Origin: Enoplosus armatus
Taxonomy: Eukaryota; Chordata; Actinopteri; Centrarchiformes; Enoplosidae
Direction: 5' to 3'
NCBI RefSeq assembly: GCF_043641665.1
Contig: NC_092196.1
Span: 12,847,192 to 12,911,191 of the forward strand
DNA: 64,000 nt
The notes under the pieces are model-generated. The model worked only from the letters and a program-made list of their open reading frames with translations, did not search any database and was not told where the DNA came from. Numbering within the stretch: position 1 is the stretch's first letter; each line of letters opens with the position of its first letter. Position numbers and translations under genes: made by a program. Positions 58,001 to 64,000 of the stretch are shown piece after piece.

Positions 58001-61000
58001 ATTGTTCATTGTGTCAAATAGTATTGTGTAACTAAACCTATAAACCTATGACATGGCAGTCCATGCTTATTAAGAGTTTTGCAAATACTAACTGAGCTAC
58101 TAGATGTATCAGAGGAAATGTAATAGCAGACTTTCTTAAAGACACTTTAACTCGTCATACACTTGGAATATTTCACAATCTGTGAAGCAGTTGTATAATG
58201 TAGGCTGTGGCTCTACAGGAGCTTTGTCAAGTCTTGGAAAACTACTAGTCACATCACTTGAGTAGTCTTGGTTTGGGCTTGGAGACTACAAATTGTTTTA
58301 ACAGAAATTGCTTGGCATTGGAAATATATGACTGTTTTCCAGGCAGGGAGAGTGTAACAAAGGACACTATTGAGTTGCATAATGGAGGTTTAGGATCCAG
58401 TGTTTGTGAAGCTTGACCCATAATGGGATAGTCAGGATATCTCAGCATCTGCTGCATTGATTTTGACTATTCTTTTTTAAACCTGTCTCTTACAAGCCCC
58501 CTATCTTTGTCGAATTAGTATTGCACTCCCACAGACTACCCCTTTATTTGCCAATCATGAGAATTGTGTTTACCAAAGAAGATTGAAAAATTCACTAGTG
58601 AGATCACAATCAATACTGTGATTCATGATAACGGGCACATTATAAGTCCCCATATGAATGATATCTGTTTTTGGATGCCAAATATATCACCCAATTATCT
58701 ATTCTGGGACACGGCCCAGCTTTCAATTAACTTTGCAATTCTGCACACCAGTGCTTCTGTGATTGGTACAACTCATTCATGTCCAATAGATGGCAGTGTT
58801 GACTATAAATTGTAACTAGTTTGTTTTCTCTCACACATTTGGATTTCTGTGTTCGCTGGGTTATGCTGTGAAATGAGAAACATTTCATGAGAAGGATGTC
58901 ACTCGTTTTCTCAGTCTTCCTAATAGAAAATAGTTGCTTGGCTGGTTGAACACAAAGCAAAATTAAGCTGAATTAATTCATGACACAGTGAAGCAAATTG
59001 ATTTCTGAGGGTATATAGGAGAGAACCTCCTCACGTCTCCCCTTTCTTTTCCTGGAAAGGACAAAGACTCAGAGTCAACCAATCCATGTATTTATGTATC
59101 CGTCTAAAGTCACCTGAGAAGGTAGTTTATTATGACAAATAGACTGTTAGACCATGGGCAAATAAATAATTAATAGTATTATAACTTTTTACAAATTACT
59201 CTTCAGATGTCTCATATACTTGAGATAAAATATGAGCAAACAACAATGAGTTGTGGCTGTAAAACACATTTAGTGTAATGTGAATCATAAGAAAAATACA
59301 AAATGGGATCTTTTAATCAGCTGTCCATTCCTGCTTCTTCTTGCAAACACAAAACAGTACAGAACCAAGAAACTGTTGTGAGGATGTTCTGTTACTGATA
59401 TGTCATGAGTCTCTGATGATGGACAGTCTTTCTCCTGTCCTTCAGATACCCCCATTCCCTTGCAGGTCTAGGTTGCCTGGCACTCCTGGAACCTTATGAG
59501 CAATAGCTGCATGTCATTTAAACTGCGGTGGTCCAGTGGCCATGCCAAATTGTATATTGTGACTTGAATGTCTATAATTTCTCTCCCCCTCTGTCTTTGT
59601 TGGTTATCTTCCTGTCTTTGTATCGTTCTCTCTCTTTTTGTGCTATTTGTCACTCCTCCCTCTCTTTGCCTGTGCCATTTCCCCTACTGGAGTTCTGGGT
59701 TAAAAGCAAGTCAGAAAGAATAATAAAACCTTTGCTGTTAGCTAAAAGAAAGTGATTGAAGGAGGGGGAAAAGAAAAAAAAAATATTTGAAAGGTGTTGG
59801 TTACTTGCAAATACACATACATACACAGACATGCATGTGCACACAGGTATGCATACTGTATACATGCACTCACACACAGATCAAATGGTGAGCTGAGGTC
59901 TCCCCCTAGGGCATGAACATGGATTAATGTGCCAAGCGCGATTATTTCATTTATAACTGTCCTGGACCTTTTCAGATAAGACCATTTTTCAGGTTGCCAT
60001 CCACTCGCACCTTTAGACTGCATCTATTAGCCTGCCAAGCACTCAGAGCTTCATTTAAAGGGCCAGCACCTTCCCTGTTTAGCTTGCATTTTAAAGCACC
60101 TTCAGAGAGGAGTCTAGGTTGTCTAGTCGCAAATTGAGTCCAACTAACTCCCAAAGGGCTATGGTGCAAATGTTTTAAGTAATCAGAAAAATGACACTTT
60201 GGTTACCACCGAAAAATCTACTTTGGACGTGAAGATAGTACAGCTATTCACAGTGAAATATCATCAGAGAGGTGCATTCACTCATTCAGGTGAGCTCACT
60301 TGCTGACAAATTCAATACTTTTTCTATAATATGCCTTTGTGTAAATATTGTAGAAATGAATATACGTCAGCATAAACCTATTGCAGTTTTTCTTATGGGG
60401 TCGTGTCCTTGAAATGGCTGAGGGTTCATAAAATCACAACTGTATAACTAGCAGCCCCACTACTCATGTCCTACATACACTTCACAGGTTCAAAAATGTC
60501 CTTTCTTTGCTCTCTTGTGCCCCCGTGGGACCCTCCTGCTGCCCCCTCTAAAACCAGCAGAGGAAAACGGTCCATGAGACATGCAGTAAAAGTAAAATGT
60601 AAAATGGCTGCCTTGGCTGGGAATCTCCTTCCTCAGCAGCTTGGTGCTCACTGACCCCATTAATCCAGGTGTTCATTCATCTACAGGACGATCCTCCCAC
60701 AGGCCGTTAACGGCTCACCCCACTGTGTTTGCCCGGCCCGAGCCCAGCCCAGCCTCGGCCTTCTCACTCCTCCTCCACCCAGTGTAATGGGGGGCTGCCA
60801 ATGAGCTAAGTATGGGCAGCCATATAAATGAGCCTTGGTAAATGTCAAGCCTTTTAATACTCAGTTGTAATGCCACATTTGTTTTGTAGGCTGTCATTTG
60901 TTTTTAGAGTGAGCCAAACTTGTTAAACCATTCCCCACCCACCCCACACCCCCCCTCCTCATTTTCCAAGGAGTGAAGACAGAGAACTGGTCATGCAGAG

Positions 61001-62205
61001 AGAGAAGGTGGTATAACTTAATTGGAGGTTACATCGCTGTCAGTGCAATACATTATTGACACAGATACCTCAACTCTCAGGGAAAGCACCCTGTAAACAG
61101 GTAAGCAATAAAAGCAGTTTCTCATTGATTAAACTGCAGACTGGAGGACACTGCGTACAGCCGTGCACAGACTGGGCTCTTGCTTCGATCCAGACAGGGT
61201 GAGCTTGAAGGGACAGGAGCGCTCATGTTAATGTCATCCTTTGCTCAGCGGCTCTGACAGCAGGGCTAATATGAGGCCTCAGCTTCTGCCATTCTGACAA
61301 TTCCCTGTCTCTTTCATATAAAGAGAATGATCATGTGAATTACAATGACAGGTATATATGTCTGTCTGCAAAAATGTGCTTGTTTGCGTGTGTGTGTGTG
61401 TGTGTGTGAGCTAATGTCTAGGTGGATGTGAGCTTGCATGCGTAGCAAATACTCACTACTCCTTGTGTGTGTGTGTGTGTTTTGTTTATGCCTGTGGAGG
61501 AGTGCCTGTGCACGCATACATGGTAATTTATGTGCAAACACATATGTTTCAGCGTCGCCACATGTTGCTCACTCAGAGGTTTATATTCAAGCCCTGCCAT
61601 TCTGCAAGAGCCAGACATACGTCGCACTGCATTTCTCCCTCACTTTTTACTGCATTCCCACACGACTGTAAAAGAGAGTGATTTACACACAAGTGCATAA
61701 ATACTGTGAGCTGGTGATACAGTCTATGCACTACACCCCTCCCATGCTGATTCGCAAAGCTTCAGTTAGTCCCAGGTTCCTTTAAGAGGGTCAGAGGAGC
61801 ATGTTTGTTTAGCGTCTCAGCAAACTCTGTTAGTTGGATTAGCCAGGGGGTAAGAAAAGAGGAATTATCCAAAACCTAAGGGATCATCACTGGTATGAAA
61901 ATTAAAACAAAAAATTCACCTGTTTGTCACGACAAGACAATTTCAAATGGGGGTCAAAGATGGCTACTCATGGTGACATGTGAGGTCAATATTGGTGCTC
62001 GTAGCTAATGAAACTGGCTAGAAGACAGCAGTTTAGGAGTTGGACTGGAGGGGACAATGTGTGGGAGGAGAGAAAGTGATGAAGAAAAGAGAGGGAGTCC
62101 TTATTATGTAGTGTGAACTCAGCCAAGCTGTATATCCAACGTCTGTCTCCATAAGCCCTGAGCACTTGCTATGTGTTCATCTACTCAGAGAGATGCCATT
62201 TGTCC

Positions 62206-62207
<2 letters not shown>

Positions 62208-62245
<38 letters not shown>

Positions 62246-62257
62246 ACACACACACAC
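62208..62257. repeat. (CA)n microsatellite
   Basis: About 25 CA units with one TA interruption at 62241. Confidence 0.95.
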
Positions 62258-62809
62258 CCCTCAAACAGACTACGGTAGCTTGTCTGACAAATTGAGCACA
62301 TTTGTTCACTGGAGAAATTTTCATTGAGCAACTGGGTCTTCTCTATGTCTCCTGTTGTTTCTCATTCAGAGGTTTCCTCCCCTCTTTCCCCGTCTGTGGG
62401 TAGATTGTTTACAGCAGGAAGTGCCTGGCATCCTCTCACTTGGCAGTGGGAGACAGTGACTTGGCTGGTGCTGGTAGCCCAACATCATTCACAGTCCCAG
62501 TGCCTGCTTCAATGTAATTCATGTGCTTTTGGGAGACATCTTTACCGGAATGGAGAGCATTTTTGTTGATTATTCCGTCTGTTTTTGATTACATCCTGGC
62601 TGGCCTTGGAGAGCTAGCGGACAATTTAGCTATCATTCCTAGATGGGGTAATGGGGCCCAGGCTGGAGGTTTATGTTGGGGTTCAAAACAGTAGGTTGGC
62701 TGAGAGTTTCAGTTGTTACAGCAATGATTACTGCGTACAAATGTTTGTGTGGTATTTCTCTTCCATGTATGTGTGCGAACAAGCAAGCTCATGGTAGCGC
62801 CGAGAGGTT

Positions 62810-63045
62810 GGCATTTGTGGTTTTGAGTGAAATGTCTCAAGAACTGGACGGATTGTCATGAAATTTGGTACACACATTCTTGACCCCCTCAGGATGAATT
62901 GTAATAATTTTGGTCATCCCCTGATTTACCTTTGATTTTTGACAAAATACCTGCAAAACAAATCACATTTCCATCAGCTGCTCAGAGCTCAAAGCACCGC
63001 TGTGCCCACGTACAGCCTCACAGAGCCGCTAGCATGGCTGTAAAC
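62810..63045 (+). repeat. dispersed fish repeat (family B, copy 3)
   Basis: Carries TTTTGAGTGAAATGTCTCAA, GGATTGTCATGAAATTTGGT, CCCCTCAGGATGAATTGTAA and, further right, CTCAAAGCACCGCTGTGCCC and AGCCGCTAGCATGGCTGTAA. This is the longest plus-strand copy in the window and shows the 3' part missing from copy 1. Confidence 0.7.
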
Positions 63046-64000
63046 TAGTAGTCGTGTTTTTGTTTTTGTTTTGACAAAGCTATAAGTCATCAGATGTTTA
63101 ATCCATCTCATGACTCTTTGGCCAGGCCAGTCCGCATTGTTTGCCTAGCTGTGATGTTGTACACACTGTAAAAAAATAGGATATTGGTGTCTTCAAGGTG
63201 CAAACAGAATTTGTGCCCTGTGACCCTTGAGATGGATGTTGCATGGTCTGAATAGTGCTAGCTTCTGCATAAGTACTTCAATTGCTCTCTGCTGAAGTGC
63301 TAAGCCTACTGGGGCTGTTTGTGCTGGGTAAGCTTGTATTTCCTTGAGCATGCACCACCTGTCAGCAACTGTGCATGGATGTGTGTGTTTGTGTGTGTGT
63401 TTATATGTTCATGCATGGACTTTTACAAGCGTGTCACAAGCCATGACTAGTGGCACAAGTCTAACCCATATGTTGTTTTTCTACTGTATAGCGGTAAGAG
63501 GTTGGCACTCTCTTATTAAGGAGCTTTTAGAGAGTGTAATTGTATTCCAAAAGCGGTTGTGCTTGTGTATGCTTATGTTAGTGCATGAGCGTACATGCAA
63601 GTTTCCCAGGGGGCTACCTGATCCTATTACATTATCCAACGCACATCAAAGGGTTAAGAGCTGTCTGCCTCTATAGTCATTAAGCCCTCTCTTAGCCACA
63701 GTAAATCAACGCTGTGCCGGCAACAGCTGCTCTGATCACCTATTAAAACTTCCATAATGTGCCATGTGTACAGAGTGGGGCCTGTAAGCTGACACTGGCC
63801 AAAAGACCCCAGATAAAGGCCATCTTGAGCCTCTGATCTGGTTCCTATGGTCAGGATAGCAAGGGAAGTGCAGCTGAGTAGGGGGGAGATGACAGAAAAC
63901 CCTTGCCTCGGGGCTTGAAACCACGCAGGATACAAAACAGATATGCCCTGTACTGTAGATGTATTTATATCTTGAGGCACCAGACTATAAGATGTTATCA

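Larger units (their letters stand above)
55056..64000. other. gene-free interval, right end
   Basis: No exon was recognised. Contains short (GT)n tracts at 61388-61408 and 61463-61480, a C-rich tract near 60930-60957, the (CA)n tract at 62208, and family B copy 3. Stretches near 60770-60910, 61005-61150 and 63590-63900 are non-repetitive, non-coding, and look like possible conserved elements. The 118- and 111-codon frames at 56382 and 56836 have no supporting features. Confidence 0.5.

Overview
The window is vertebrate nuclear DNA, almost certainly from a spiny-rayed (acanthomorph) teleost. The evidence is two intron-containing genes with GT-AG splice sites and fish-like protein sequence, a Tc1-type transposon, several short hAT-type repeats of kinds common in acanthomorph genomes, and many (CA)n, (AT)n and (CT)n microsatellites. 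Nothing bacterial, phage-like or CRISPR-like is present. Most open frames in the window are chance frames in non-coding DNA.

Two protein-coding genes can be rebuilt completely, both on the minus strand. fscn2 (fascin-2, actin-bundling protein of photoreceptors and hair-cell stereocilia) occupies 54721 down to 49963 in five exons and encodes 491 residues. About 10 kb downstream lies a four-exon claudin-superfamily gene best matched to tmem235 (211 residues, 39737 down to 34140). It keeps the W and GLW landmarks of the first extracellular loop but lacks both cysteines that normally form the loop disulfide.

Layout: 1-8759 is gene-free, with a 26-base G run, a small inverted-repeat element (MITE) and an (AT)n tract. 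8760-10396 is an apparently intact Tc1-like transposon with ~217-base inverted repeats, TA flanks and an uninterrupted 346-codon DD34E transposase. 10397-34139 is gene-free apart from a LINE protein fragment, three copies of a hAT-type non-autonomous element (one nearly complete with an 8-base target duplication), a LINE 3' tail, microsatellites and one uncertain exon-like block at 25199-25307. 34140-39737 is tmem235. 39738-49962 is intergenic and carries a decayed Tc1 relic and two more hAT-type elements, one with a LINE-tail-like insertion. 49963-54721 is fscn2, with a candidate promoter carrying a consensus CRE, an inverted CCAAT box and an OTX/CRX-type TAATCC site. 54722-64000 is gene-free flank with microsatellites, one dispersed repeat and stretches that look like possible conserved non-coding elements.

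The two host genes probably do not work in one pathway. They are neighbours in the same orientation, and human FSCN2 and TMEM235 both lie on 17q25.3, so shared ancestry of the block is plausible. No novel multi-gene system was found. The most notable observations are the cysteine-less tmem235 loop, the intact Tc1 copy and the nested or target-site-marked hAT elements.
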